A stretch of 64,000 bases of DNA, taken from contig JASANG010001829.1 of assembly GCA_030248215.1 (NCBI GenBank), positions 39,771-103,770 of the forward strand. The letters run 5' to 3'. The stretch is from Enoplolaimus lenunculus. Lineage: Eukaryota > Nematoda > Enoplea > Enoplida > Thoracostomopsidae. A program made the position numbers and the translations under genes. A model generated the notes under the pieces. That model was not told the origin of the DNA. It was given only the letters and a program-made list of their open reading frames with translations, and did no database searches. This document shows, piece by piece, positions 54,384 through 64,000 of the stretch; position 1 is the stretch's first letter; the number at the start of each line of letters is the position of its first letter.

Positions 54384-57308
54384 ATGTTAGACGCAACAAC
54401 AACAACACCAACAACGACAACAACAGCAATAACAAACAAACATCAAATTACGCCAAATGAGACCTTGGAGTTAACACCGACAGAACTTGATCAGGCATTG
54501 CAATATTTGCAATATCTTCAGCAACAACATAGCCAATTTTTGCCTACCTATTACTGGATTACACGGATTCTTATGAGTCTAGGTGTTATTGGAAATACGT
54601 TGAGTTTGTTAACATTATTCCGTGCGCGACCCCTCCAAACCCCTCATTTTTTATTCTATAAACTCCTCGCCACGGTTGAATTGCTCTATTGTGTCAATTA
54701 TTTCACTGGACTTGCAATTGATAACAATTACAAATTACCTCATTACTTTGCCCGACGTCTGTTTACCGTTGCCCCCATAGACGTCGCAGCAAACCTCACA
54801 GAAAATTGCACTAATAAAAACAGCGCTGACAATTGCACTACGAGTATTGGCAAATCATCGTATGACACACCAATGCCACCGTCGACATTATATTTTGCAT
54901 ATTTTGCTGCAGTTTATCAAGGCATTTTGTCGCGATTTATATACTCAACTGCAAGTTATGTTGCACTTTATGTAACCTTATGTGTTGCTATAGATCGGTG
55001 TGCCGCAATTTGGCTGGCATCTGCGTATCAACAACGCGGAATCCGAGGTCGGCGGAAAATTTCGCTAATTTTCTGTTTGATTTGTATATTTTTAGGAGGT
55101 GCAATTAATTCTTGGGAAGCGCTACTGCATGTCACAATTTTTCGTGTTTTAGCGAATCATTATCTGGGACCGACGGTTAAACTGTATTCGTACCGCGAAC
55201 GTCAACAGCCTGTAGCGTTTGTTGTCGCCAAAAATGTTACATTTGTCACAAATATGATTATTCGCCTAGGGTTTCCGTTACTTCTCACTAGTCTAAGTGC
55301 GGCTGTCATTGTGGGGTTGTGGAAATTTCGCAGTAGCAATCGCACTGCTTGTAGCGCTAGTCGGCGTAAAGTTATTATTGCAAACGGTGTACGTTCTAGT
55401 ACGCAAACTACTCCGTTAATTTGTAGGCCGTCAAGGAAATGTTCTGATTACAGCCAGGCTGCCACAGAATTGCCGCTACGAAGCCAAAGTGAAATTGTGA
55501 CCGGCGTAAACCGACGAAGGCTGAGAAATATTTTTGCTGTTGGTCCAGTTGGTGGTGGAATACTGGAACGGTTTAATCAACAGAAACTGTTAACACGAAC
55601 CGGTAAAAATGAACGAGCCAGTGATGAACGACGCAAAGAGCGTAATTTGTACTATTTGATGGCAACTGTGGTTGTGCTTGGTTTACTACAGGTAATAGAT
55701 TGATTTTTTGACATTTGGTAATTTTATGTTATGTAAATACAAACAGTTTCAAACACGGTTTAAACGGATATTAAAGTATAAAAGTTACAAATATGGTTTC
55801 TTTTCCGACCAACACAAGGTACGTTCAGAATTAGTTTTAAATCACTTCTATCTTGCAAATATTTATAAAAGGTATGCTGCGATTGTTCGAGAGGAAGCAA
55901 AAATTAATAAATTCATCTAAAATATTAAACATTTCGATGCATCCGCCATTTTTTCTTTAAAATTTTAGAAAGCCCGGTGAATATTTGCACGCCTCAATTG
56001 TATTGGCAGATAAATAGATCATCTTTCAAACTTTTACTCTTAAATATCCGTTTTCAGTTTTCGTTTCCGTTATTTTAATCACTATCCGTTTTCGTCTCCC
56101 TTATTTTCAATATCCGTATACACCCTGATTGCAGCAGATCTGTAATGAAAAATTGCGAGATACTTTTTTTGCGGGATTTATTATGAGCATACGATTAACA
56201 GAGATTCAGTATTTCTATAACGGAAACGGCCAACGATTTTTACTGGAAACGAAAACGAAAACGAATAGCCGGTTACTGTTTGCCAGAACACATTTGATCC
56301 CGCAATTATTTCTGGACCGTGGAATCCGAAATTGTTAACCGTAGAAATATTTTTATTTGTTATAGTTCCCTTCAGGTAACATGGACCGAAACCTTTATAA
56401 TTGATATCCGTTTGCCGTTTTCTTTACTTTGATCACTATCCGTTTTCACATCCGCCACTTTTACTATCCGTTTACACCCTGATTAGTACCCTCTCGGGTG
56501 AAATGGTATATAAATGTTTGAACTTTTTTCAGCTACTGCTCGCACGCAGAGCAAACGAAATCTAAATGCGAAAATATTGAAATCGGACAACGTTCAGGAA
56601 GCGTTGACCCATCTGTATTATTACAGTAACAATATAGAAAGCATTTTTAGGTACTCTAGCACCGGGATATGTTAGGTTTAAAGATATGACATCTTTGCGC
56701 GTAACCGCAACGAAGAAGATCAGTTTGAAAGCATTGACCTCATTAGATTTTGTATTATTATAGTGACAATATAGAAAGCATGTTTTATGGAATCTATCAC
56801 CGGCATTGGGCAGTGTGAGAGTCACGTTTACTATATAATAATTTAACAGGTTATACCAAAAGAAATTAAACGATTTCTTGAATTTCAATATCCACGATCG
56901 TTTATCAAATCCCAGCTCGCGAACGGATTTGCCCTAGCAATCGGCCAATCAGATCTAGTGCTCGCAATCCGCGTTCATATCACCGGTCAATGGTTGTTGT
57001 TGCTCGCAAATTTAACCAATCAACTTGACCGAAGTTTAAAATATTACTTTTTTGTATTCTTAAACGATCATTTTAAAACTTACGCTCGAAACCGACTATG
57101 CGCTATGGCTCATTTGATTTCGTGTCGTTTCAAACGTATTTCGTCCATTGAACCTCTGCTTGAATTTCGTCGAAAGTCAGCGCTTGTGGACATAACACAA
57201 CAGCCGATTCCACCGTCGAGGTTGAATGACAATACTCAAACGGTACCAGCTCAAATTCCAATTACATTTGTTGAACTTGAGCATTGTGAAGACGACGTGT
57301 TACTATAA
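54384..57308 (+). CDS. class A (rhodopsin-like) G-protein-coupled receptor, probable neuropeptide receptor
   Basis: Two exons, 54384-55691 and 56850-57308, join at CAG|GTT in phase and give 588 residues. A Thr-rich N-terminus with N-glycosylation sites precedes seven hydrophobic segments: TM1 WITRILMSLGVIGNTLSLLT (with the GN pair), TM2 LLATVELLYCVNYF, TM3 YVALYVTLCVAIDRCAAIW, TM4 ISLIFCLICIFLGG, TM5 GFPLLLTSLSAAVIVGLW, a long basic loop of about 100 residues, TM6 LYYLMATVVVLGLL|QVIP split by the intron, and TM7 WLLLLANLTNQLDRSLKYYF. DRY is DRC and the NPxxY box is replaced. Loop 1 between TM2 and TM3 is long and glycosylated. The layout recalls nematode FMRFamide-type peptide receptors, but the ligand cannot be read from sequence. 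ATG chosen as the first Met of the open frame; a two-codon upstream extension would need a non-ATG start. Confidence 0.82.
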
Positions 57309-57325
57309 CACTGTTGTCAATTTAT

Positions 57326-57331
57326 AATAAA
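57326..57331 (+). terminator. polyadenylation signal AATAAA of the receptor gene
   Basis: AATAAA begins 18 bases after the TAA stop, giving a very short 3' untranslated region if used. Confidence 0.55.
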
Positions 57332-57486
57332 TGCGTAGTATAACTATGACTCACCAATGACCTTTTCATCAAGAGTGTACAACTCCCTAAAACACGCCTT
57401 TCATAAATTACCACCTCGCGTTGAGTTTTGCCCATATCTCCATTAAATTTAAGAATATAAACAAACAATGTTTTATACAGTGCACT

Positions 57487-58538
57487 GGTCCAATGTCACC
57501 CTAAAGACCGTCCCACTTTCTCGGGACAGCAAAGTTTCAGGAGTACACACAACAAATATTATTGGGACAGCCAGACAATTGGACAGCGGGACAGTTGGAC
57601 AACAGCAGAACAGCTGCGTAGCGGGACAGTTGGATAGTGAGACAGTTGAACAGCGGGACAGTTGGACAGCGGGACAGTGGATAGCGGAATAGTTGGTTAG
57701 CGGGACAGTTGGACAGCGGGACAGTTGGACTGAGGGACAGTTGAATAGTGGGACAGTTGAGCAGCGGGACAGTTGGACAGCGGGACTGTCGGACGGAGGG
57801 ACAGTCGGACATCGGGACAGTTGGACAGCGGGACAGTAGGACAGGGGGATAGTTGGACAGCGGGATAGTTGAACAGCGGACAGTTAGACAGCGGGACAGT
57901 TGGACAGCGGGACAGTTGGACAGCGGGACAGATGAATAGCGGTATAGTTGGACAGCGGCGAAGGTGGACAGCGGGACAGTTGGACAGCGGAACAGTTGGA
58001 CAGTGGGACAGAGTTGGACAGTGGGACAGTTGGAACAGAGGGACAGCTGAGCCCACAACAAGGAAATCCTCCTCCACATAGAAAATTTTTTTAATTGAAT
58101 TCTCAGGGGGGCTGCCTTCCCCCTGACCCCCACCCCCCGCAAGTTCAGCGGTTCCTAAAGCAGGAGGACGGCTTTCGCCCCCTCAAACCCCCACACTAAG
58201 CAATTCATTATTGCAATTCTTATCCTGCTCAGCTTCAGAGTTGTCAGGTGGTGCTGCAACCCCCTCTCCCGAGAAAAGTATAAACACTGTGCCTGCAGCT
58301 CCACATTAACAGTATATATGAGTGTAAGGGTGTGCTGCAGCCCCCTCCCTCTGAGAAAATGAAACACTGCCCCTACTACACTACATTCTCAGTACAATAT
58401 ATATTTTTTATATTTTATTTATTACATGTTATATATTTTATATGTGGCTTTGCTTATGTAATCAGGATTGCATATGTTTGCACTCCTGGTATGTTGCTGT
58501 CTCGGGAACATGGGACGGCCTTTACCGTAACATGGACC
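57487..58538. mobile_element. ACGGCC MITE with expanded GGGACAG minisatellite, copy 2
   Basis: Left end GGTCCAATGTCACCCTAAAG then ACCGTCCCACTTTCTCGGGA. The right end read inward is GGTCCATGTTACGGTAAAGG then CCGTCCCATGTTCCCGAGAC. Both agree further inward (CAGGAGTACACAC and CAGGAGTGCAAAC). The interior holds the minisatellite at 57560-58050 and, at 58248-58405, two diverged units starting GGTG.TGCTGCA.CCCCCTC. It begins 179 bases after the receptor stop. Confidence 0.75.
57560..58050. repeat. 16-bp minisatellite GGGACAGTTGGACAGC, about 30 units
   Basis: Units vary mainly by single substitutions and small indels. The short copy of the same MITE at 26284 has only about four related units, so the array grew inside the transposon. 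Open frames on both strands here are Gln/Thr/Ser or Cys/Pro-rich translations of the repeat, not genes. Confidence 0.9.
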
Positions 58539-58868
58539 GCGAACTGCAACTTGTCTACTTTCGTAGTTTGAACACCCCAATAAGCAAATGGGGCGCCATT
58601 CAAAAAACGCAACGATCGCTGGGTACATTCTTTTGTACACAGAATATTCGTAGTTGCATACTCTTGTTAAAGAATATAATGCACTCTTGGCATATCCAGG
58701 AGTCGATAAGGGTTCATGGTGATGATTGTGCTACTTGCATGATATTGCGTGGTACAAAATGAAACCAGCGCGTTGTACTCTACTCGTCGCCTCCCTCAGT
58801 TCGGATGGTCGATGTCATTGAAAACGTACAATGTTCAATTCGCTCAAAAATATAAACTGACCAACGCA

Positions 58869-59140
58869 TGCGGGTTTTACGCTGTAACTGATTATTTGAG
58901 AGGCGTTTGTTCCTATTATATCGGCTAACATTTTGTCGGCTTTATATAAACCAAATATCATATTAACAACTTCGTAGTTGTCTGTTATCATCATATATAG
59001 GTGTCGGTCGCCTTTTGTACTTAAATATCATATGGTATTCCGCATATTGTTTGACAGTCTCGTATGACATGTTTCCTATTGCCTGATGATGATCGTTTAC
59101 ATGAACCACTACCGTAGTATCACGTAACATGCCGGCTCGT
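58869..59140. mobile_element. palindrome-rich MITE, further copy
   Basis: Left end TGCGGGTTTTACGCTGTAACTG matches TGCGGGGTTCACGTTATAACTG of the 30542 copy. The interior has AAATATCATATGGTATTCC and TCGTATGACATG boxes. The right end runs into the SINE cluster and is unclear. Confidence 0.5.
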
Positions 59141-59151
59141 GTGCCCTCCAT

Positions 59152-59301
59152 GTCAGAACTACACAGTCAGGACGACCCCTTTCTTCGAAGTACTGCGAAT
59201 ATAATTTTTTTTAATTCTCCGAAAGATATGGCCACGCCGGGAATCGAACCTTGGACCTCTCCCTCGCGAGTCAAGCGCGCTACCCATTACACCACGCGGC
59301 C
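59152..59301 (-). mobile_element. tRNA-derived SINE, copy A
   Basis: Head 59230-59301 reads, on the minus strand, GGCCGCG...CGTGGCC as a 7-bp acceptor stem with an A box TGGTGTAATGG and a perfect B box GGTTCGATTCC. The T and anticodon stems are poorly paired, so it is not a working tRNA. The body continues to ATTATATTCGCAGTACTTCG and ends AGTTCTGAC. The same head and body occur in copies B and C. Confidence 0.75.
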
Positions 59302-59310
59302 GATAACATA

Positions 59311-59465
59311 ATTTCCTGGCACTGTCGTGACGACCCCTTTCTACGCAGTACTGCGAATATAATTGGTTTTCCCCCTCAATTTCTCCGAAAGATATGGCCA
59401 CACCGGGAATCGAACCTCGAACTTCTCACTCGCGAGTCAAACGCGCCACCCATTACACCACGGTG
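59311..59465 (-). mobile_element. tRNA-derived SINE, copy B
   Basis: In tandem behind copy A on the minus strand, with the same boxes and body. The outer few bases of the head are replaced by sequence making a perfect palindrome, CATTACACC-AC-GGTGTAATG. It is more diverged than A and C. Confidence 0.7.
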
Positions 59466-59523
59466 TAATGTTAAGACACATACATACTCGTGCACATATA
59501 GCACCAGAGGAAATTAAGATATC

Positions 59524-59680
59524 GGCCGCGTGGTGTAATGGGTAGCGCGCTTGACTCGCGAGGGAGAGGTCCGAGGTTCGATTCCTGGCGTGGCCAAAGC
59601 TTTTGGAGAAATGAAGGGGAAACACCATTATATTCGCAGTACTTCGAAGAAAGGAGTCGACCCGACCGTGCAGTTCTGAC
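59524..59680 (+). mobile_element. tRNA-derived SINE, copy C
   Basis: Head 59524-59595 (GGCCGCGTGGTGTAATGGGT, B box GGTTCGATTCC, GCGTGGCC), body to GCAGTTCTGAC. Head nearly identical to copy A but in opposite orientation. The 15-20 bases in front of the head (AGGAAATTAAGATATC) also match those in front of copy A (AGGAAATTATGTTATC). Confidence 0.75.
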
Positions 59681-59724
59681 AGTACTTTAATATTAATTTT
59701 TCACGTTGATAAATGCTAAGGTAA

Positions 59725-60442
59725 AGCCCTATTCACACGTGCAAGTTTTTGCAGCAAAACATGCACCTACAACTTGCATGTGCAAGATTGGTCACAAAGC
59801 GGATTTGAAGTTCTTGCAGCTGCAAATTATTCATTAGAATTCATGTGATTGAATTTAATTCGCACGTGTGAACGCCGTCGCAAATTGCTCGAATTTTTTG
59901 CACTTGCAGTTTCATTGGCCAATCAAAAGACATGTTGCTGAGCGCCTTTTGAACTAATTCAGACTTATTAAATTCATTCAAGAAGTGTGAATTAATTCAA
60001 ATACCTAACTTGTTTGATATTTCGCAGCCGACGGCGAAAGTAATGGGACTAGATTAAACATTTTAAGCATTAAAGAAAGATTACATCGCGATGAAAACTT
60101 TTTCAAGTCAAGAAATTTCGAGTATAACCTTCTTTGCGCATGGATGTTTCTTACAACTGAAACTTGCAGCTGCACGTTATTCATGATTAATATATGCGAA
60201 GAATTAATTCGTAGGTATGAATAGTCCTGCAAGTCGAATTTATTTATCATCATTGGCTAAACTGATAGATTATAGTTTATTTTAGATATTTATTGCAGTG
60301 GTCTGCCAATTATTCACATAAATTCATGTCAAGATTCAGAATGAAAGTTATGATTCTTTACAAATCGTTGCAGCTGCAAGTATTTCGTGCAAGTTGCAGC
60401 TGCAAGTTCTCGCAGCAAAAACTTGCACGTGTGAATAGGGCT
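59725..60442. mobile_element. MITE with CCCTATTCACACGTGCAAG ends, 718 bp
   Basis: Inverted ends AGCCCTATTCACACGTGCAA match for over 25 bases and are flanked by TAA on both sides (59722-59724 and 60443-60445), suggesting a PIF/Harbinger-like origin. Subterminal CTTGCAGCTGCAA repeats are frequent. No coding capacity. A relic of the same family is at 545-686. Confidence 0.75.
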
Positions 60443-60445
60443 TAA

Positions 60446-61165
60446 CGGTTTTCGAATATTTATGAACAATTTCTTAAGCCTACAAAATGCAGCTGTGTTA
60501 TGGCCCTCGAGCATCAAAAATTTCAAAGTAAGTTGTTTTAAATACAGCGAAGATGGTTGATCAATATTTAACAAGAATGTGCAACTGGGAACATTCTGTG
60601 TACAATAAAATGCACCCAGCGCGCGTTGTAGTTTTGGCCAACCCCCTTATTTCAGGGGGGGATTGAGAAATTCGTTCAATCCCATATAGTAAAATAATTG
60701 CACTGCAATGTTGCTCTGTTTACCTTTTAAAAGTGTACATATTTTGTTTTTCAAGCATTAAGTACCCCGCCCCAAATGAGGGAGTAAGCGAAAAATGCAA
60801 CGCGCGTAGGTGCTAATTATTCCATGCATTTTTCGATGAGTTGCACACTCTTGATTAAACTCTTCATCGACTCTTGAGATAACATATACGGCGAACTGCG
60901 TCAAATTATAAACTTTGTGTTTCTGGAGAAAAGTGTACATTGGTAAACATTCAGCAGCAGGAAAAACGTTGGTGAGGTAAAACAAAATTTTTGAAGGAAA
61001 GTTTATCGAAAACATTTAAACGCTCACGCAGCATGCAGTCGCAAGCTTTATGAATTCAATAGGAATTTAATAATATAATCATCCCGGTTGCGTTAAAATA
61101 TGTATTCTTTTGAAGCAAGTTTTCGCCATATTATTTTTGCCATTTTTTACGATCTCGTCTTCGTT
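60446..61165. other. no firm gene
   Basis: On the minus strand 60758-61015 is open in one frame and a shorter helical frame (MLSQESMKSLIKSV) is open in another. The two overlap and neither has confirming splice sites, so none is called. Confidence 0.3.
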
Positions 61166-61343
61166 TTAAGTCACTTGTTTCAATATTTTTTTCGTTTGTC
61201 GAGCAGTTTTCCATTCAGTTTTTCTTGTTTGTTTTTCAGATTTAGAAAGCGCTGAGCGTCCGTATTGAATTGCGGCGAGCACCTTCAAGGGCCACGAATT
61301 CACTAAAGCTTGTTCCATCAGAGCTTCCGATGCGCCTGCCACA
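61166..61343 (-). CDS. candidate last exon of an unidentified minus-strand gene
   Basis: On the minus strand an ATTTTTAG acceptor is followed by a 178-base frame ending in TAA at 61166-61168: AGASEALMEQALVNSWPLKV, LAAIQYGRSALSKSEKQTRK, then a lysine-rich tail. Composition is convincingly protein-like. The frame also extends upstream past the acceptor to a Met, but that part has an unconvincing composition. Upstream exons would lie beyond 61.4 kb; I did not find them. Confidence 0.4.
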
Positions 61344-61612
61344 CTAAAAATTGTATGATGTAATGAACATATTGCTATTTCATATTTATATAAAAGATTC
61401 AATTGTAAAATTTCAAAAATAAATTTCGTCTAGCCAAACAATCATACAAACGATCCGTGCACATATCTCCGCACAAAGTGCTGTCAAGCATCCAACTCTA
61501 GTCCAGACTGTACGGGGACGATGACAGCATTTACGCCTGCTGAACGCTAACTAATGCACAAGCACGAGCTGTCAAACGAGTCCATGCACGAGTGTGGCCA
61601 CTGGGTATATGA

Positions 61613-61768
61613 CAGTGTGCAACCGGTTGTCTGCCTTTTGCTCCGCTCCGGCAGAAACTTGACCTCCGGATTCGGGTTCAGTAGAAATTCTGTCGGAAGT
61701 TCCAGCAATTTCGGTAGCGACATTTTGCTACTCATTGGCTATGTCTAATGTAGCAGGGTGCAGCCGAG
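61613..61768. mobile_element. CCGGAGGT MITE, short copy
   Basis: GTGCAACCGG at left and GCAGGGTGCAGCCGAGG at right, with CTCCGGCAGAAA and CAGCAATTTCGGTAG inside in the same order as at 25868-26222. Confidence 0.55.
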
Positions 61769-62795
61769 GGTGAAACGCTTTTAATCTATAAAATTACAAT
61801 GCACTAAAGAGGATTTGCCACGGAAAAATTCTGGATCCATCAGATGTTGTTCATATAGTGTCACTAGTACCTAGATTAGTAACAACAGCTGGCTAGCTAC
61901 CAATCTACAAGTTGCAGATAAATGCAGATACGAAAAAATGACAATGATAGCCGAAAATAACGGCATTGGTTGCTAATTTATGCAAATTTAGCACCAAACA
62001 ATCATCAAGCTACATCTGCAACGAGCTAGCCCGACAGAGGTCGGCATGTGAAAGTTTTTCCGAATATTGTATGATATTCCAAAATTACGCAGCAAGAGTA
62101 TAGAAGATTAAAAGGCAAATACACAAGAAGATTGAAAATCTGCTTTGACGCCATAAATACGCAACGGCAAATTCATTATCAACGGTATATTCGCTCTTAA
62201 CTAGTATCTTGATTTTAAAAATTTCAAATTTGGGTAATATATAGTCAGCGTGACTATATGCAGATCACTTTAAAAATTTGCAGTTGCCTTGTAGCATCAT
62301 GTGTGGGTTATCATTAGTACGGCCTATGTTACTTTCAGGGGCGTCCCATTTTCCGCGGGACCGCAACAGTGCCAGAGAGCAGCATTTTCTACTCCTATTT
62401 GTGCATACGCCAATATTAAACTTTATTGCTGTTGTTGTTATTACTTGTGGGTTGGTTAGCAAGATGGCTTAGTGCGGGGGGGGACTTGGGAGCGGCAGCC
62501 ACCCATTTTGCTTAGGGTCCTTACAAGTGCGGGGGGTGCAGGGGCGGCAGTCTCTTGATGAAATCGATCTCAACAAAATGTATTGCTATCCCGTTTCCGT
62601 TTTTCCTGCGTAAAGATATAGCTCCCCCATTTTCCCGTTTCCCCAAAAACGGGGGCAATGGGTGGCCGTTCACCGCAAATTTTGTTTGTTCCCCACTTCC
62701 AAATAGACTCGGGCCAGACATCCATTCCGCATCCCGTCGTTCATAAGTTTGCAACTCTAATCGTGTTTTGAACGAAATTTGATTTGTGTACCATT

Positions 62796-63178
62796 GTCCT
62801 GTTTTCATACCGAAAATTTGCAGCGGTCCGGTTTTCGCATTTGCCCAAAACAAACTTGTCCCGTTTTCGCGTTTTCCCAGCAAAAAATTGCAGCTGTCCC
62901 GTTTTCTCACTGCCTGAATCAGGCTTGTCCCATTGTTTCGTTTCCCAGCGAAAATTTTATGCAGCTGTCCCGTTTTTCCATTTGCTCAAAACAGTCCAGT
63001 CCCACTGTCCAGTTTTCTCCGTTTTCGCAGCTGTAACATTTTCCCATTTGTCGGAAACAAATCTGTCCCGTTTTCTTGTTTTACAGCAACAAACTGTATC
63101 TGTTCCTTTTATTTGCCCAAAACAGGTCTACCCATGGTCGCGTTTTCCCAGCGAAAATTTGCAGTGTCCCGTTTTCCC
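62796..63178. repeat. left arm of a large inverted repeat
   Basis: Pairs without gaps with 63618-64000: position sums are constant (126796) across the whole arm and I see one mismatch in 383 bases. A 439-base spacer (63179-63617) separates the arms; it begins with an A-rich stretch and continues as more array. Because the right arm stops only at the window end, the true arms are probably longer. Confidence 0.92.
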
Positions 63179-63617
63179 AAAGAAAAAAACAAACAACAAA
63201 CAAAACAAAAACACAAACCAAAAAACAAAAAAAAAAGCTACAATTTTTCGATGGGAAAACGAGAAAGGTTTGTTTCCGGGCAAATCAGGGAAAATGGACA
63301 CTGCAAATTTTCGCGGGAAAAACGCGACAATGGGACAGGCCTGTCTTCGGCAGTAGGGAAACGGGACAGCTGCAAGTTTTCGTTAAGAAAACTGGAGAAT
63401 GGAAGAGGCCTGTTTCGTGCAAATTGGAAAACGGGACTGCTGCAATTTTTCGCTTGGAAAACGGGACAGGTTTGTTTTGGGCAAATCGAAAAACGGGACA
63501 GCTACAAATTTTCGCTGGGAAACGGAACAATGGGCAAGCCTGATTCGGGCACGTGGGAAAACGGGACAGCTGCCGTTTTTTGATTGGAAAAAGGGGACAG
63601 ATTTGTTTGTGGCAAAT

Positions 63618-64000
63618 GGGAAAACGGGACACTGCAGATTTTCGCTGGGAAAACGCGACCATGGGTAGACCTGTTTTGGGCAAATAAAAGGAACAGATAC
63701 AGTTTGTTGCTGTAAAACAAGAAAACGGGACAGATTTGTTTCCGACAAATGGGAAAATGTTACAGCTGCGAAAACGGAGAAAACTGGACAGTGGGACTGG
63801 ACTGTTTTGAGCAAATGGAAAAACGGGACAGCTGCATAAAATTTTCGCTGGGAAACGAAACAATGGGACAAGCCTGATTCAGGCAGTGAGAAAACGGGAC
63901 AGCTGCAATTTTTTGCTGGGAAAACGCGAAAACGGGACAAGTTTGTTTTGGGCAAATGCGAAAACCGGACCGCTGCAAATTTTCGGTATGAAAACAGGAC
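63618..64000. repeat. right arm of the large inverted repeat (cut by window edge)
   Basis: Reverse complement of 62796-63178 to the last base of the window. Mirror-image open frames on both strands here are the same repeat read twice and are not genes. Confidence 0.92.

Larger units (their letters stand above)
62319..64000. mobile_element. ACGGCC MITE with giant array, copy 3 (runs past window edge)
   Basis: The left end ACGGCCTATGTTACTTTCAG then GGCGTCCCATTTTCCGCGGG is the same terminal repeat as at 26284 and 57487. The interior from about 62560 on is a degenerate array of roughly 60-base units built on GGAAAACGGGACAGCTGCAA and TTTTCGCTGGGAAAACG. The right terminal repeat is not in the window, so membership rests on one end plus the GGGACAG theme. 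Confidence 0.55.

Noticed and set aside
57468-58142. 201-codon Cys/Pro/Leu-rich minus-strand frame and overlapping Gln/Ser frames
   Set aside because: Entirely accounted for by the 16-bp GGGACAG minisatellite.
59230-59595. tRNA genes
   Set aside because: A and B boxes and the acceptor stem are good, but anticodon and T stems mispair and all three copies share a long non-tRNA body, so they are SINE heads.
62521-64000. Several open frames of 150-216 codons on both strands at the right edge
   Set aside because: They are translations of a tandem array and its mirror copy; the same peptide appears on both strands. No independent coding signal.

Overview
This is AT-rich nuclear DNA of an invertebrate animal, most likely a nematode with a large, repeat-rich genome. 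The grounds are: genes split by many introns; splice acceptors that are short T-rich runs ending in CAG or TAG (TTTTCAG, TTTTTAG) rather than long polypyrimidine tracts; an astacin protease with an ShK-like tail; and interstitial blocks of TTAGGC, the nematode telomere hexamer. The clade is inferred, not proven.

Three host genes are well supported, all on the + strand. (1) About 1.1-6.3 kb: an astacin-type zinc metalloprotease with prodomain, catalytic domain and ShK-like tail. Its zinc motif is perfect but its Met-turn is altered. (2) 16.1-24.2 kb: a complete, intact propionyl-CoA carboxylase beta subunit gene. I could resolve all 16 exons in phase, giving 545 codons plus stop. (3) 54.4-57.3 kb: a two-exon class A G-protein-coupled receptor. 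Weaker candidate coding pieces lie at 10.0, 13.0, 41.7, 46.1 and 61.2 kb. The genes share no pathway; each appears to be an independent unit.

The rest is mostly mobile DNA. The largest element is a 7.6-kb LTR retrotransposon fossil at 27.4-35.0 kb with a perfect 5-bp target duplication. It carries a gag-like region with two zinc knuckles but no recognisable pol, and a DNA transposon sits inside it. Short non-autonomous DNA transposons (MITEs) of at least seven families occur: hAT-like elements with 8-bp target duplications (4.2, 24.8, 43.7 and 51.1 kb), a family with TAA duplications full of CATATG-centred palindromes, another TAA-flanked family (59.7 kb, with a relic at 0.55 kb), and a family ending in ACGGCC that carries minisatellites in its interior. 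Three copies of a tRNA-derived SINE unit cluster at 59.15-59.68 kb.

Tandem arrays are prominent: a 50-bp minisatellite (7.0-8.2 kb), a 16-bp GGGACAG minisatellite (57.5-58.1 kb), and a GGGACAGCTGC array (62.5-64 kb) arranged as a near-perfect inverted repeat that runs off the right edge of the window. I see no prokaryotic features, CRISPR array or rRNA.
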